A stretch of 64,000 nt of DNA from Planctomycetota bacterium (GCA_020638735.1 JACKHZ010000008.1:806001-870000); one strand, 5' to 3'; counted from the stretch's first letter, positions 17,483 through 28,268 are shown. Notes: generated by a model not told the origin, from the letters alone. A program made the numbers and translations.

Positions 17483-18369
17483 CGGGGTTCTCCGCGCGGC
17501 GCGTCGCCGGGTTCGAGACGTTCGACATCGCGCGCCGTGACGTCGCGCACGGCGCCGTTGAGGGTCCGGCTGAGATCGCGCAGCAGACCGGCGCGCTCGC
17601 GCACCGGCAGCGTGCGGCTCCACCACCCGGTGGGCCCACGCAAGAAGCCGCGCTCGCCGAGCCACGCGTACGCCTGCTCGCCCTCGGCGTGCACCTCGAC
17701 GACCGCGACCGCGTGCTCGTCGAGATAGCCGGCGGCTTGCCCGCTCCAGACGAGGCGCCCTTCCTCGAGCACCACCACCCGATCGACGAGGCGGCGGATC
17801 TCGTCGAGCCGGTGCGAACAGAGCAGGATCGTGCTCGTCGCCGGCAGCCGCTCGACCAGCGTGAAGAACACCGCGCGGCTCTTCGGGTCCATGCTCGCGG
17901 TCGGTTCGTCGAGCAGCAACAGGTCGGCGCCGGAGCTCAGCACGAGCGCGGCGAGGATCTTCTGCCGTTGGCCGCCCGACAGCGCGCGGAACGGTCGGCG
18001 GCGCAGCGCCACGAGGTCGACGCCGAGCTCCGCGGCGACCGCGGCGATGGCGTCGAACGGCAGGCCGCGCAGACCACCGACCGCGCGCACGACGTCGGCG
18101 ACCGGGGCGGCGAGGCGCGGCGCGATCTGCGGCATGTAGGCGACGCGGCGGGCCAGCTCGCCGCGCTCCGTCGGCACCGGCCGACCGTCGAAGCGCAGCC
18201 CCCCGTCGCCGCCGAGCATGCCGGTCAACAGCCGCACCAGGGTCGACTTGCCGGAGCCGTTGGGGCCGATCAGCGCGGTCCGGCTGCCGGCCGGCAACTC
18301 CAGCGACACGTCGCACAGCGCCCGCACGTTGCCGAAGCGCTTGCCGATGCGATCCAGTTCAACGCGCAT
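17479..18369 (-). CDS. nosF: NosF-like ABC ATPase
   Basis: 296-aa ABC ATPase with Walker A GPNGSGKST (residues ~35-43), Q-loop AYMPQ, signature LSGGQRQK, Walker B LLLLDEPTASMD and switch His in LLCSHRLDE. It is all cytoplasmic. It should drive the NosY permease in the NosDFY complex. The ~70-residue C-terminal extension after the switch region is usual for this family. ATG 18369 lies 11 bp inside the end of nosD, so expression is coupled. Confidence 0.9.
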   Translation of the reverse strand: MRVELDRIGKRFGNVRALCDVSLELPAGSRTALIGPNGSGKSTLVRLLTGMLGGDGGLRFDGRPVPTERGELARRVAYMPQIAPRLAAPVADVVRAVGGLRGLPFDAIAAVAAELGVDLVALRRRPFRALSGGQRQKILAALVLSSGADLLLLDEPTASMDPKSRAVFFTLVERLPATSTILLCSHRLDEIRRLVDRVVVLEEGRLVWSGQAAGYLDEHAVAVVEVHAEGEQAYAWLGERGFLRGPTGWWSRTLPVRERAGLLRDLSRTLNGAVRDVTARDVERLEPGDAPRGEPR

Positions 18370-19666
18370 GCTGCACCTCCGGCTGCCAGGCGACGGCCAG
18401 CGGCCGCAGCCGCGGCGCCTCGTCGCGCATCAGACACTGTGGGCGGAACAACGGCATCACCTCGCCCACCAGGTCGACCATCGCCATCGATGGCGCGCCG
18501 TGCAGCAGCGCCAGCTGCGGGTACCTGGCCTCGAGCTGCGTCGACAGGCGGCGGAACTCGAACGGCACGTCGCCGCGCCCGTCGCCGTCGAGGTCGTAGC
18601 CCTGGTAGGTGTCGTAGTGGTTGCCGTCGAAGCGGCAGCCGACGGCGTCGCCCTTGCCGCCGACCTTGACCACCGCGCCGTTGTCGCGGAACTCGTTGTC
18701 GACGAACTCGCTGCGCGTCACCGTCGAGTGCATCGCCACCGCCGCCTCGGCGAAGCGCAGCACGTTGCGCGTGTAGCAATTGTGGTGCTCGGGATCGAGC
18801 GGTGAGTTGTCGACGTAGATGCCGGTGGTGTTGGCGAGGAACCAGTTGTCGGTGACGGTGACGTTGCCCGACTCCTTCATGCCCAGCCCCATGCCGGCGG
18901 CGCCGCCGGCCTCGGCGATCAGGTTGCGTTCGAGCAGGATGTCGTGGCTGTACATCACGAACACGCCGACCTCGTCCTCGACGTAGCGGCTGTCGCGCAC
19001 GACGTTCTCGTGGCTGTACATGAAGTGCGTGCCGTAGCGGGACCGCACCACTTCGTTGCGCTCGAGGCGGTTGCGCGACGAGTACCAGACGACCAGGTCG
19101 CGGGAGTCCCGCACGACGTTGTCGGCGACGACGCTGTCGCTGGTCTCCCAGAGCCGGATGCCGTCGCCGCGCAGGCCCATCGCCGCGAGGCCGGTGCCGA
19201 TCACCAGGTTGCCGCGCAGCGTCACCCGCTGCGAACGCTCGGCCAGGATGCCGAACAGCGACTTCTCGACGGTCACGCCTTCGACGGCGAGGTCGGCGCC
19301 GCGCAGGTGGATGCCGCCGTCCATCAGGTCGAAGCGCTGACCGCTGCCGCGCACCGTGAAGCCCTGCAGCGTCACGCCGTCGCCTTCGACGCACAGGGTC
19401 GAGCCCTGGTCGCCGGTCAGCACCGCGTCGGGCGGTCCCCACAGCAGCAGCGGACGCCGGATCACCACCGGACCGGCGTACTCCCCCGCCTGCAGCAGCA
19501 GGACCGCGCCGTCGGCGGCGGCGTCGACGGCCGCCTGCAGCGTGGCGCCGGGGGCGACGGGCACGCCGTGCGGCGGTCGCGGCACGGCGACGGCGCCGCG
19601 AGGACCGGGCTGCGCGGCGCCGCAGGCGCCGAGCAGGAGCAGCAGGGAGGACAGCGGGAGTTTCAC
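18359..19666 (-). CDS. nosD: NosD, periplasmic beta-helix maturation factor (lipoprotein)
   Basis: 435-aa protein with a lipoprotein signal (LLLGAC, Cys15) and a right-handed beta-helix built from repeated short units (CASH/NosD repeats). Typical motifs are GDGIRLWETSDSVVADN, RYGTHFMYSHEN and GNHYDTYQGYDLDGDG, the last two being NosD signatures. It receives the sulfur species exported by NosFY and takes part in assembly of the CuZ site. The start GTG 19666 is preceded by GAGG with a 5-nt spacer; the frame is open far upstream but that stretch lies inside nosZ. It lies 56 bp after nosZ. Confidence 0.92.
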   Translation of the reverse strand: MKLPLSSLLLLLGACGAAQPGPRGAVAVPRPPHGVPVAPGATLQAAVDAAADGAVLLLQAGEYAGPVVIRRPLLLWGPPDAVLTGDQGSTLCVEGDGVTLQGFTVRGSGQRFDLMDGGIHLRGADLAVEGVTVEKSLFGILAERSQRVTLRGNLVIGTGLAAMGLRGDGIRLWETSDSVVADNVVRDSRDLVVWYSSRNRLERNEVVRSRYGTHFMYSHENVVRDSRYVEDEVGVFVMYSHDILLERNLIAEAGGAAGMGLGMKESGNVTVTDNWFLANTTGIYVDNSPLDPEHHNCYTRNVLRFAEAAVAMHSTVTRSEFVDNEFRDNGAVVKVGGKGDAVGCRFDGNHYDTYQGYDLDGDGRGDVPFEFRRLSTQLEARYPQLALLHGAPSMAMVDLVGEVMPLFRPQCLMRDEAPRLRPLAVAWQPEVQHAR

Positions 19667-19722
19667 GACGACCTCGGCGCGGGGCTCGGGAGGCGCATCG
19701 CCGGCGTGCCGGCGATGCTCGA

Positions 19723-21693
19723 TCACTGCGGCTCGACCAGCAGGTAGCCCGCCATCTCGAGGTGCAGCGCGCTGCAGAACTCGGTGCAGTAGAACGGGAA
19801 GACGCCGGCGCGATCGACCTGGAAGGTGACGTTGCAGTGCTTGCCCGGCTCGAGGCTGACGTTGACGTTGTGGCCGCCGACCGCGAGGCCGTGCGTCGCG
19901 TCCTTCGCCTGCTCGACGTTGGTCACGTGCAGGTGGATCGTGTCGCCCTGCTTGACGCGCACGATGTCGGGCGAGAAGTGGCTGCGCACCGCCGTCATGT
20001 AGACGTGCACGCCGTCGGCCTTGCGCTCGATGCGCTCCTTGCCGGCCACCGTCGCCGCCGGATCGACCTGGTCGATCGCCGGGTTGAAGCCGATCGGCTT
20101 GTAGACGTCGATCGGGTGCAGCTTGTCCGCCTTGATCATCTGCGCGTAGTGCGGCTCGCCGAGCGGCAGCGGCATGTCGTAGAGCAGCGACATCTTCTCG
20201 CCGCTGATGTCGATCAGCTGGAAGTTCTGCGGCAGCAGCGGACCGACCGGCGCGAAGCGATCGAGCGCCCACTTGTTCATCGCGATCAGGTAGCGTCCGT
20301 CCGGGTTGACGGTGTCCCCCTCGGCCGCGACCAGGTGGCCGATGTTGTAGTGCGTGTCGATCTTGTCGACGACCTTGAGGTCCTTCAGCGACCACTTGGC
20401 CACCACCGTCTCGATGAACACCGACGTGTAGGCGAAGCCCTTGTCGTCGAACACGGTGTGCAACGGGCCGAGGCCGATCTCGCACTGCCCGACGATCGAG
20501 TCCTGGAAGTCGAGGATCGGCACACCGTAGGGATCCTTGCCGACGAACTTCTTGGCGCCGATCGACGCCGCGATCTTCGGCAGGTCGTAGACCGTGCAGT
20601 GCGTGTCCAGCTTGCCGCCGACGACGACCTTGGTGCCGTCCGGCGTGACGTCGACGCCGTGTGGGCTCTTCGGCTCCGGCACGAAGGCGATCACGTTCTC
20701 CTGCAGCAGCGTCTCGAGCCGGATCACGCGCATGCCGGCGATCGTCTCGGTGCGGCCGGCCTTGGCCAGCTCCTCGCAGCGCCGCCAGTTGATGCAGTGC
20801 AGGTAGTCCATGTCGTTCTGCGACGCACCGGACTCGAGCGGCGGCTTGCCCTCGAGGATGCCGCCGTACGCGCGCTCGACGTTGAGCGAGTTGCAGAACA
20901 CCCAGCCGTCGCTGCCCTTCTTGCCGCAGTCGGCGAGGTCCTGCATGTACGGCGGCAGCTCGATGGCGAACGACTGCTCGGGCACGATGCGGCCCTTCTG
21001 GTTGTCGAAGCGCCAGAACACCATCGCCCCGCGATACTCGTCGTCGTACTTCTCGATCGGCGCGTAGCCACCGCCGAGCGGCGCCGGATACTGCGCCGTC
21101 TCGACGACGTAGTCGGTGTTCGGGGTGACGAACGCGGCGCCGTGCTCGGACTGGATCAGCTCGGTGCCGACGATCTGCTTGGTGACGAAGTCGTGCAGGT
21201 CGACCACGCCGATGCGCGGGTTGCACTTGTCGTTGACGAAGATGAAGCGACCGTCGTAGTCGCCGCCGGTCTCGCTCAGCGCCGGGTGGTGCATGTCCGC
21301 CCAGGTGATCTCGTGGCCGCCCTTGGTCACGCTGCCGACGACGTCGCCGCTCTGGTCGCCGTAGCCGTAGCCCTGCCAGGGCTCCGGCGTGAAGACGCCG
21401 ACGTACTTCAGGATGCGCATGCTCGGCACCCCGATGACGATCAGGTTGCCGCCGTGGCCGCCCGACGCGAACGTGTAGTACTCGTCATGCCGGCCGGTCG
21501 GGGTGTAGGTCTTGAGGGCCGCGGTGACGTCCTGCTCGGTGAGGTCGCGGGCCTGCATCAAGGCCATCACGTCACCGCCACCGCCGCCGGCGGCTGAGGA
21601 CTGGTTGCCGCCGCAGGCAGCCAGGGAGGCCAGGGAGAGGAGCGCCACGAGACGTGGCGAACGAACCAGGGGGGAGATCGACATCGGATTCAC
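19723..21693 (-). CDS. nosZ: Nitrous oxide reductase, clade II (Sec-type, predicted lipoprotein)
   Basis: 656-aa N2O reductase (N2O to N2). The N-terminus has no twin-arginine motif but a short hydrophobic signal with lipobox LAAC (Cys27), which places it in the Sec-dependent clade II and suggests a lipid anchor. The propeller carries the His ligands of CuZ, among them DMHH (H135/H136), SEHG, SPHGVD and GPLHTVF. The C-terminal cupredoxin domain holds CuA: H601, C636, C640, H644 and M647 in CTEFCSALHLEM. The start is GTG 21693 or ATG 21684. It is the first large gene of the nos operon, 72 bp downstream of a small cytochrome c gene. Confidence 0.95.
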   Translation of the reverse strand: MNPMSISPLVRSPRLVALLSLASLAACGGNQSSAAGGGGGDVMALMQARDLTEQDVTAALKTYTPTGRHDEYYTFASGGHGGNLIVIGVPSMRILKYVGVFTPEPWQGYGYGDQSGDVVGSVTKGGHEITWADMHHPALSETGGDYDGRFIFVNDKCNPRIGVVDLHDFVTKQIVGTELIQSEHGAAFVTPNTDYVVETAQYPAPLGGGYAPIEKYDDEYRGAMVFWRFDNQKGRIVPEQSFAIELPPYMQDLADCGKKGSDGWVFCNSLNVERAYGGILEGKPPLESGASQNDMDYLHCINWRRCEELAKAGRTETIAGMRVIRLETLLQENVIAFVPEPKSPHGVDVTPDGTKVVVGGKLDTHCTVYDLPKIAASIGAKKFVGKDPYGVPILDFQDSIVGQCEIGLGPLHTVFDDKGFAYTSVFIETVVAKWSLKDLKVVDKIDTHYNIGHLVAAEGDTVNPDGRYLIAMNKWALDRFAPVGPLLPQNFQLIDISGEKMSLLYDMPLPLGEPHYAQMIKADKLHPIDVYKPIGFNPAIDQVDPAATVAGKERIERKADGVHVYMTAVRSHFSPDIVRVKQGDTIHLHVTNVEQAKDATHGLAVGGHNVNVSLEPGKHCNVTFQVDRAGVFPFYCTEFCSALHLEMAGYLLVEPQ

Positions 21694-21765
21694 GTGCTTC
21701 AGCGGGTGTTGCCGGTCAGACCCGTGGAAGCCGGTCGGACCTGCGGATTGGTTCGCCGGGGAGGG

Positions 21766-22188
21766 TCACTTGGCGCGGTAGCCGCGCACGATCTTGACCA
21801 GCGCGTCGAGCACGCCGTCCTTGCCCTTCAGCTGGGGCTGGGCCGGCATCATCGCGCTCTTGCCGACCGCGGCGCCGCCGAACACGATCGTCTTCTTGAT
21901 CTGCTCGTCGCTGGTGGCGTCCTGCCACGACGGGTCGGAGAACGAACGCGGCTTGGGCTCGAGCGCCGCGGCGCCGGGGCCGTCGCCGTGACCCGAGGTG
22001 CCGTGACAGGTCGCGCACAGCGAGTCGAACAGCTGCTTCGCCTCGTGCTCGCCGGTCGGCTGGGTGGCCGCCGGCTTCGCGGTCGGTGCCGCCGACCTGG
22101 CCGGCGCGTCCCCTCCACCGCACGCGGCGAGCAGCAGGAGCGGGAGGGAGAACGGGACCAGGGTGCGGCGTGGCATCGTCATCGTCAT
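21766..22188 (-). CDS. Monohaem cytochrome c lipoprotein, likely electron donor to NosZ
   Basis: 140 aa from ATG 22188 (ATGs at 22182 and 22176 also in frame). Lipobox LLAAC gives Cys23; a ~25-residue Ala/Pro linker follows, then one haem c motif CATCH (58-62) and a likely axial Met in SAMMPAQPQ. It resembles the small class I cytochromes encoded with clade II nosZ, and its position as the first gene of the operon suggests it passes electrons to CuA of NosZ. The upstream 229 bp are shared with the divergent fasciclin gene. Confidence 0.88.
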   Translation of the reverse strand: MTMTMPRRTLVPFSLPLLLLAACGGGDAPARSAAPTAKPAATQPTGEHEAKQLFDSLCATCHGTSGHGDGPGAAALEPKPRSFSDPSWQDATSDEQIKKTIVFGGAAVGKSAMMPAQPQLKGKDGVLDALVKIVRGYRAK

Positions 22189-22385
22189 GGAGCGCGGTTG
22201 TTGCTCGAACCTATAATGGAGCTCCGCATCCAAAAATACAGCCGACCTCGTTCCGGGCCGATGTCCCACCCCGCCCTGCGCACATCGGCCATCGCTGCGC
22301 AGGGATTCGCCCGATCAGACTGCCTGAGCCGCAATTCCCGCCGCGCCGGCGGGGTTGCCACTTCCGCGTCCACTCGACACGTTGT

Positions 22386-22399
22386 GGATGCTTGCATCC
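22386..22399. promoter_or_regulatory. Perfect 14-bp inverted repeat, candidate Rrf2/NsrR-type operator
   Basis: GGATGC-TT-GCATCC between the divergent nos and fasciclin genes, 18 bp before the fasciclin ATG. The ATGC/GCAT core recalls ATG...CAT half-sites of NsrR-like regulators, and an Rrf2 regulator gene is 575 bp downstream. Regulation is inferred from position and symmetry only. Confidence 0.3.
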
Positions 22400-22417
22400 T
22401 CAATCGGAGCCAAAGCC

Positions 22418-22954
22418 ATGACTCGTTTCCGCCTGCTCGTCCTGACCGGCCTCGTCGTCGCCGCCTGCAGCCGCGCCCCCGAACCCGCTGCCGCCCCCAA
22501 GCCGTCGCCGTCACCGGCGCGCGAACAGGCGTTCCCGCTCGACCCGGAGAACATCGTCAACATCGCCGCGGGCTCCAAGGACCACACCACCCTGGTCACC
22601 GCGCTCAAGGCCGCCGACTACGTCAAGTCGGTGGCGAACCCCGGGCCGCTGACCGTGTTCGCGCCGACCAACGCCGCCTTCGCCAAGCTCCCGGCCGGCA
22701 CCGTCGAGAACCTGCTGAAGCCCGAACAACAGGCCGCGCTCAAGGAGATCATCAAGTTCCACGCGACGACGACCGCCTACGCGCCGGAGACCCTGGCGAA
22801 GATGAGCGACCTGGCCATGGCCAACGGGCAGCACGTGTCGATCACCTGCGTGGACGGTAAGCTCAAGATCAATGACGCGAACGTGATCGCGTCGATCCGC
22901 GGCTCGAACGGCTACGTGCACGTCATCGACGCGGTGCTGCTGCCGAAGAACTGA
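22418..22954 (+). CDS. Fasciclin (FAS1) domain lipoprotein
   Basis: 178 aa. Type II signal with VVAAC (Cys17), a Pro/Ala linker to about residue 40, then a single FAS1 domain: LVTALKAADYV, PGPLTVFAPTNAAFAKLP (the H1 box), HATTTAYAP and GYVHVIDAVLLP (H2 box). FAS1 domains mediate adhesion or bind hydrophobic ligands; a specific role here is unknown. ATG 22418 has GGAG with an 8-nt spacer. It diverges from the nos operon and is followed 19 bp later by the Rrf2 regulator, so the two are probably co-transcribed. Confidence 0.92.
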   Translation: MTRFRLLVLTGLVVAACSRAPEPAAAPKPSPSPAREQAFPLDPENIVNIAAGSKDHTTLVTALKAADYVKSVANPGPLTVFAPTNAAFAKLPAGTVENLLKPEQQAALKEIIKFHATTTAYAPETLAKMSDLAMANGQHVSITCVDGKLKINDANVIASIRGSNGYVHVIDAVLLPKN

Positions 22955-22973
22955 GCGCTCTCGCCACCGCCAG

Positions 22974-23399
22974 ATGCTGCAACTGACCTCCGTCTACGGC
23001 CTGCGTGCGATGGCCGTGCTGGCCGGCCTGGCGCCCGGGGAGTCGATCACGGCCAGCGACCTGAGCGCGGCGACCCGGGTGCCGCAGCAGTACCTGTCCA
23101 AGGTCATGCGCAAGCTGGTGGTCGCCCGGCTGGTGCGCGGCCGACGTGGGCGCAACGGCGGCTTCCAGCTGGCCAAGGCACCGCGCGCCATCACCATCGC
23201 CATGGTGCTGAACGCCCTGTCGCACGAGATCGAAGGCGGCTGCGCGTTCGGCTTCCCCGCCTGCGACCCAGACCACCCGTGTGCGCTGCACCCGATCTGG
23301 AGCCGCCTGCAGCAGTGCGTCGGCTCCTGGTCGTCGGAGATGACCCTGGCCGACATGGACCCGGACGGTCGTCGCATCAGCCGCGATCCGGCCTCCTGA
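22974..23399 (+). CDS. Rrf2-family Fe-S transcriptional regulator, NsrR-like
   Basis: 141-aa Rrf2 protein with an N-terminal winged helix (LTSVYGLRAMAVLAGL, VPQQYLSKVMRKLV, GRNGGFQLAK) and three cysteines C90-x6-C97-x5-C103 in the effector region. The NsrR and IscR cluster ligands have nearly the same spacing, so an Fe-S cluster sensing NO, O2 or Fe-S status is likely. No nosR or Crp/Fnr gene is seen near the nos operon, and this is the nearest regulator, so it is the best candidate to control nosZ (inference). It is co-directional with the fasciclin gene. Confidence 0.82.
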   Translation: MLQLTSVYGLRAMAVLAGLAPGESITASDLSAATRVPQQYLSKVMRKLVVARLVRGRRGRNGGFQLAKAPRAITIAMVLNALSHEIEGGCAFGFPACDPDHPCALHPIWSRLQQCVGSWSSEMTLADMDPDGRRISRDPAS

Positions 23400-23477
23400 A
23401 CGGCCGATCCCGCCACGCCGCTACCCCGGGAAGACGGGCGATTCCGCCGCCGGAACGGTTCTGGCCCCCGTCGCCCG

Positions 23478-23505
23478 TTGACGCCCGCCCGCCGTTCGGG
23501 ACAAT
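23478..23505 (+). promoter_or_regulatory. Candidate sigma-70 promoter of typA
   Basis: TTGACG (23478-23483), 16-bp spacer, GACAAT (23500-23505): 5/6 and 4/6 matches. It predicts a start near 23512 and a ~43-nt leader to ATG 23555. Confidence 0.4.
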
Positions 23506-23554
23506 CCTTCGCCGCCTTTTCCGGGCATCCGCGCCGGAACGCAGCAGAGCCACC

Positions 23555-25389
<1,835 letters not shown>

Positions 25390-25390
<1 letters not shown>

Positions 25391-26100
25391 TGCGCGCGGC
25401 GGCGCAGCGCGCCACAGCCTCGCTGGCGGCCGCCGCGCTGGCGGCCTGTAGCGCCGGCCCCGCCGTGACGACGTGGGGAACGATGCGCGAGGCGCTGCGC
25501 CTCGGCCACAGCGAAGCGCGCGTCACGCCGACCGAAGTCGCCACCGCGCACACGATCGGTGTCGGCGCGCTCGCCGGCCTCGCCGGCGAGGTGACGATCG
25601 TCGACGGTGACGTGCTGATCGCGGCCCCGACGAACGCCACCACCGCGCCGCTGGTCCGCCCGGCCACCGCGGCCGACCGCGCGACGCTGCTGATCGCGGC
25701 CGAAGTGCCTGCATGGCGCGAGCTGCCGCTCGGCGCCTGCGCCAGCTACGCCGAGCTCGAACAGCGCGTCGCCGAGCACCTGGTTGTGTCAGGTCTCGAC
25801 CTGCGGCAACCGCAGCCGGTGCGCGTCACCGGCCGCGCCACGGCCCTGCGCCTGCACGCGATCGCCGGCGCCTGCCCGATCGCGCGCCCCGACGGCCCGG
25901 CGCCGTGGCGCTTCGACGGCGACGCCGAGCGCGTCGAACTGGTCGGCGTGTTCGTCGAGGGCGCCGCCGCGCGGCTGACCCACCACGACCGCCGCAGCCA
26001 CCTGCACGCCGTGGCCTCGGGCGGCGCCGCCGGCGACCTGGTGATGGGCCACCTCGACGAGGTCGCCTTGCACGACGCCGTGCTGCTCCTGCCTCGCTGA
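25390..26100 (+). CDS. Acetolactate decarboxylase-like lipoprotein
   Basis: 236 aa. Lipoprotein signal ending LAAC, then WGTMREALRLGH, HTIGVGALAGLAGEVTIVDGDVLI and a C-terminal HLH...MGHLDEVALHD. This order follows alpha-acetolactate decarboxylase (AlsD), where H-x-H and a later His bind zinc. Here the third His is 15 residues after the second rather than 11, so the site may differ. An exported, lipidated AlsD-like protein next to typA has no obvious acetoin role, and no alsS or butanediol genes are near. The start overlaps the typA stop (TGATG), implying co-translation. Confidence 0.6.
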
Positions 26101-26231
26101 CCGCGCCCCGCCGGCAGAGCCCGGACTAGGACCCTCCGGTGAGCCCGCGACCGCGCTAGATTGTGTGGCGTGCCTCCGTCTCCGTCCGCACCGGCCCCAG
26201 CATGCGCCCGCCAGCCGGAGCGACGCTGACC

Positions 26232-26954
26232 ATGGCCGAAGACCTGCCCAAGCCCCGCCAACGCGCGCTGCGCGAGCTGTGCGAAGCGCTCGGCTATCGC
26301 TTCCGCGACCTGGCGCTGCTCGATCGCGCGCTGACGCACGCGTCGACGGGCAACGAGGGCAAGGCCAGCTACGAGCGGCTCGAGTTCCTCGGCGACGCCT
26401 TCCTCAACTTCGCCGTCGCCGACGTGCTCTACCGCGCCGACACCGAGATCGCCGAGGGCCAGCTCACCGAGACCCGCGCCCGCATCGTCTCGCGGCAGCC
26501 GCTGGCGGTGGCGGCGCGCCGCCTCGACCTGGTGACGCACCTGCTGTCGGGCAAGGGGCTGCGCGACAGCGAACGCGACAGCGCGCGCATCCTCTGCGAC
26601 CTCGTCGAGGCGGTGCTCGGCGCGATCCTGATCGACGGCGGCGTCAAGCCGGCGCGCGCGTTCGTCCGGCGTCATCTGCTGCCGAAGAAGGCCGCGGCCA
26701 ACGCCGTCGCCGTCGAGCCGGAGAAGGACAGCAAGACCGCGCTGCTGCACCACTGCCAGCACCATGGCCTCGGACAACCGCGGTACGAGCTGATCGAGAC
26801 GATCGGGCCGCAGCACGACCAGGAGTTCGTCGTGCGGGCCAAGGTGCTGGACGGTCGCTCGGCGCAGGGGCGGGGCCGCACCAAGCGCGCCGCCGAGAAG
26901 GCGGCCGCGGCGAAGCTGCTCACCCAGCTGCGCGCCGCGAACGGCGGCGGGTAG
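26232..26954 (+). CDS. rnc: Ribonuclease III
   Basis: 240-aa endoribonuclease for double-stranded RNA, processing rRNA and mRNA. The catalytic signature ERLEFLGDAFLNF (E48, E51, D55) and the second acidic motif CDLVEAVLGAI are intact. The C-terminal dsRNA-binding domain runs from DSKTALLHHCQ to KAAAAKLLTQL. ATG 26232 is chosen as the family-like start; an ATG at 26163 would add 23 poorly matching residues. A weak -10-like TAGATT lies at 26156. It converges on the Dabb gene with a 12-bp gap. Confidence 0.94.
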   Translation: MAEDLPKPRQRALRELCEALGYRFRDLALLDRALTHASTGNEGKASYERLEFLGDAFLNFAVADVLYRADTEIAEGQLTETRARIVSRQPLAVAARRLDLVTHLLSGKGLRDSERDSARILCDLVEAVLGAILIDGGVKPARAFVRRHLLPKKAAANAVAVEPEKDSKTALLHHCQHHGLGQPRYELIETIGPQHDQEFVVRAKVLDGRSAQGRGRTKRAAEKAAAAKLLTQLRAANGGG

Positions 26955-26966
26955 TCGCGATCGGAG

Positions 26967-27293
26967 TCAGCGCTCGCCGACCGTAGAGTCGAACACCCGC
27001 ACCGCGCGCCAGTTGCTGCGGTTCTCATCGATGAAATCGAGGTGCGACGCCGCGTTCTGGTAGGCGTCGTGCGCCTCGCGATCGACGAACACGACGTGCA
27101 GGGAGACGTCGTAGATGCGGTCGTTGACATCGCGCGACAGATCCGGGTCGCGGGTGCCCGCCAGCAGTGACTGCACGCCGCGGATCCCGGCCAGCTTGTC
27201 GTAGCAGGAGCCGACGAGGCGCTGACAGGCCTCCGGCGAGTTGTCGTTGAGCGTGAAGTAGACGTCGTGGACGAGGCGCGGCGCGGTGGGCAT
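26967..27293 (-). CDS. Dabb (stress-responsive A/B barrel) domain protein
   Basis: 108 aa. LVHDVYFTLNDNSPEACQRLVGSCYDKLAGIRGVQSLLAGTRD and YDVSLHVVFVDREAHDAYQNAASHLDFIDE form the short ferredoxin-like dimeric barrel of the Dabb family, with the typical conserved His and Y..H. Dabb proteins range from stress proteins to small enzymes such as olivetolic acid cyclase, so function is open. ATG 27293 starts directly at the domain; ATG 27323 is an alternative with 10 extra residues. It is divergent from the dehydrogenase gene. Confidence 0.82.
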   Translation of the reverse strand: MPTAPRLVHDVYFTLNDNSPEACQRLVGSCYDKLAGIRGVQSLLAGTRDPDLSRDVNDRIYDVSLHVVFVDREAHDAYQNAASHLDFIDENRSNWRAVRVFDSTVGER

Positions 27294-27400
27294 CGGGATC
27301 GCGGGCAGTGTTGGTCGCAGCATCTCATGCGAAGCGGGCGCGCCAGGCAAGCACGCACAACGCATTGCATCCCGGCCGCGATCGTCCCACCATCGACGCC

Positions 27401-28249
27401 ATGACGACGATCGCACTGTTGGGAACCGGCCTGCTCGGCGCGGGCTTCGTGGAGAGCCTGCTCGGCAAGGGCCACACCGTCCGCATCTGGAACCGCAGCA
27501 AGGACAAGCTCCCGCCGCTGGTGGCGAAGGGCGCGGTCGCCGCGGCCGACCCGGCCGAGTGCGTGCGCGGCGCCGAGCGCGTGCACCTGGTGCTCGCCGA
27601 GGACACCGCCGTCGACGAGGTCATCGCCGCGCTGCGGCCCGGCCTCGGCGACGGCGTGCCGGTCATCGACCACTCGACCAACCTGCCGGCCAAGGTGCGC
27701 GCGCGCACCGAGAAGCTGCGCGGCGAAGGCGTGCGCTACGTCTCGGCGCCGGTGTTCATGTCGCCGACCAATGCGCGTGAGGCGAGCGGTCTGATGGCGC
27801 TGTCGTGCCCGGAGGCCGAGGCGAAGGAGCTGGAACCGGCGCTCGCGGCGATGACCGGCAAGCTGTGGTACTGCGGCGAGCGCAGCGACCTGGCGGCGAT
27901 CCACAAGCTGTCCGGCAACGGCGTCTACTTCGCGCTGACCGCGATCGTCGGCGACGTGCTGGCGATCGGTCGCGCCGAAGGCGTCGACGCGAAGACGGCG
28001 CTGGAGCTGTTCGACAACTTCAAGCCGGGCGGCGCGATGCCGTTCATCGGCCAGCGCCTCGCCAACAGCCTCGATGGTCCGCCGAGCTTCGAGCTGACGA
28101 TGGCGCGCAAGGACGCGCGGCTGATGATCGAGACCGCCGGCGCGGACCAGCTGACGGTGCTACCGGCGATCGCCGCGGCGATGGACCGCGCGCTGGCGAA
28201 GGGCCACGCAGCATCGGACTTCGCGGTGTTCGCGGCGAAGGCCGACTGA
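27401..28249 (+). CDS. NAD(P)-dependent beta-hydroxyacid dehydrogenase family
   Basis: 282-aa protein of the 3-hydroxyisobutyrate/6-phosphogluconate dehydrogenase family. The Rossmann motif GTGLLGAGF is at residues 8-16, then WNRSKDK for cofactor 2'-phosphate or ribose recognition, VIDHSTNLP as substrate loop, SAPVFMS and the catalytic Lys region IHKLSGNGVYFAL. Cofactor may be NADPH given Asn-Arg-Ser-Lys after beta-2. Substrate (hydroxyisobutyrate, tartronate semialdehyde, succinic semialdehyde) cannot be told. ATG 27401 gives the standard N-terminus; it stands alone. Confidence 0.9.
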   Translation: MTTIALLGTGLLGAGFVESLLGKGHTVRIWNRSKDKLPPLVAKGAVAAADPAECVRGAERVHLVLAEDTAVDEVIAALRPGLGDGVPVIDHSTNLPAKVRARTEKLRGEGVRYVSAPVFMSPTNAREASGLMALSCPEAEAKELEPALAAMTGKLWYCGERSDLAAIHKLSGNGVYFALTAIVGDVLAIGRAEGVDAKTALELFDNFKPGGAMPFIGQRLANSLDGPPSFELTMARKDARLMIETAGADQLTVLPAIAAAMDRALAKGHAASDFAVFAAKAD

Positions 28250-28268
28250 GCGGCCGCGCAGCGGCATC

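Noticed and set aside
22212..22217. Perfect TATAAT on the plus strand between nos and fasciclin genes
   Set aside because: No -35 element at 16-18 bp and the distance to the fasciclin ATG is about 200 bp; kept out of the feature list.
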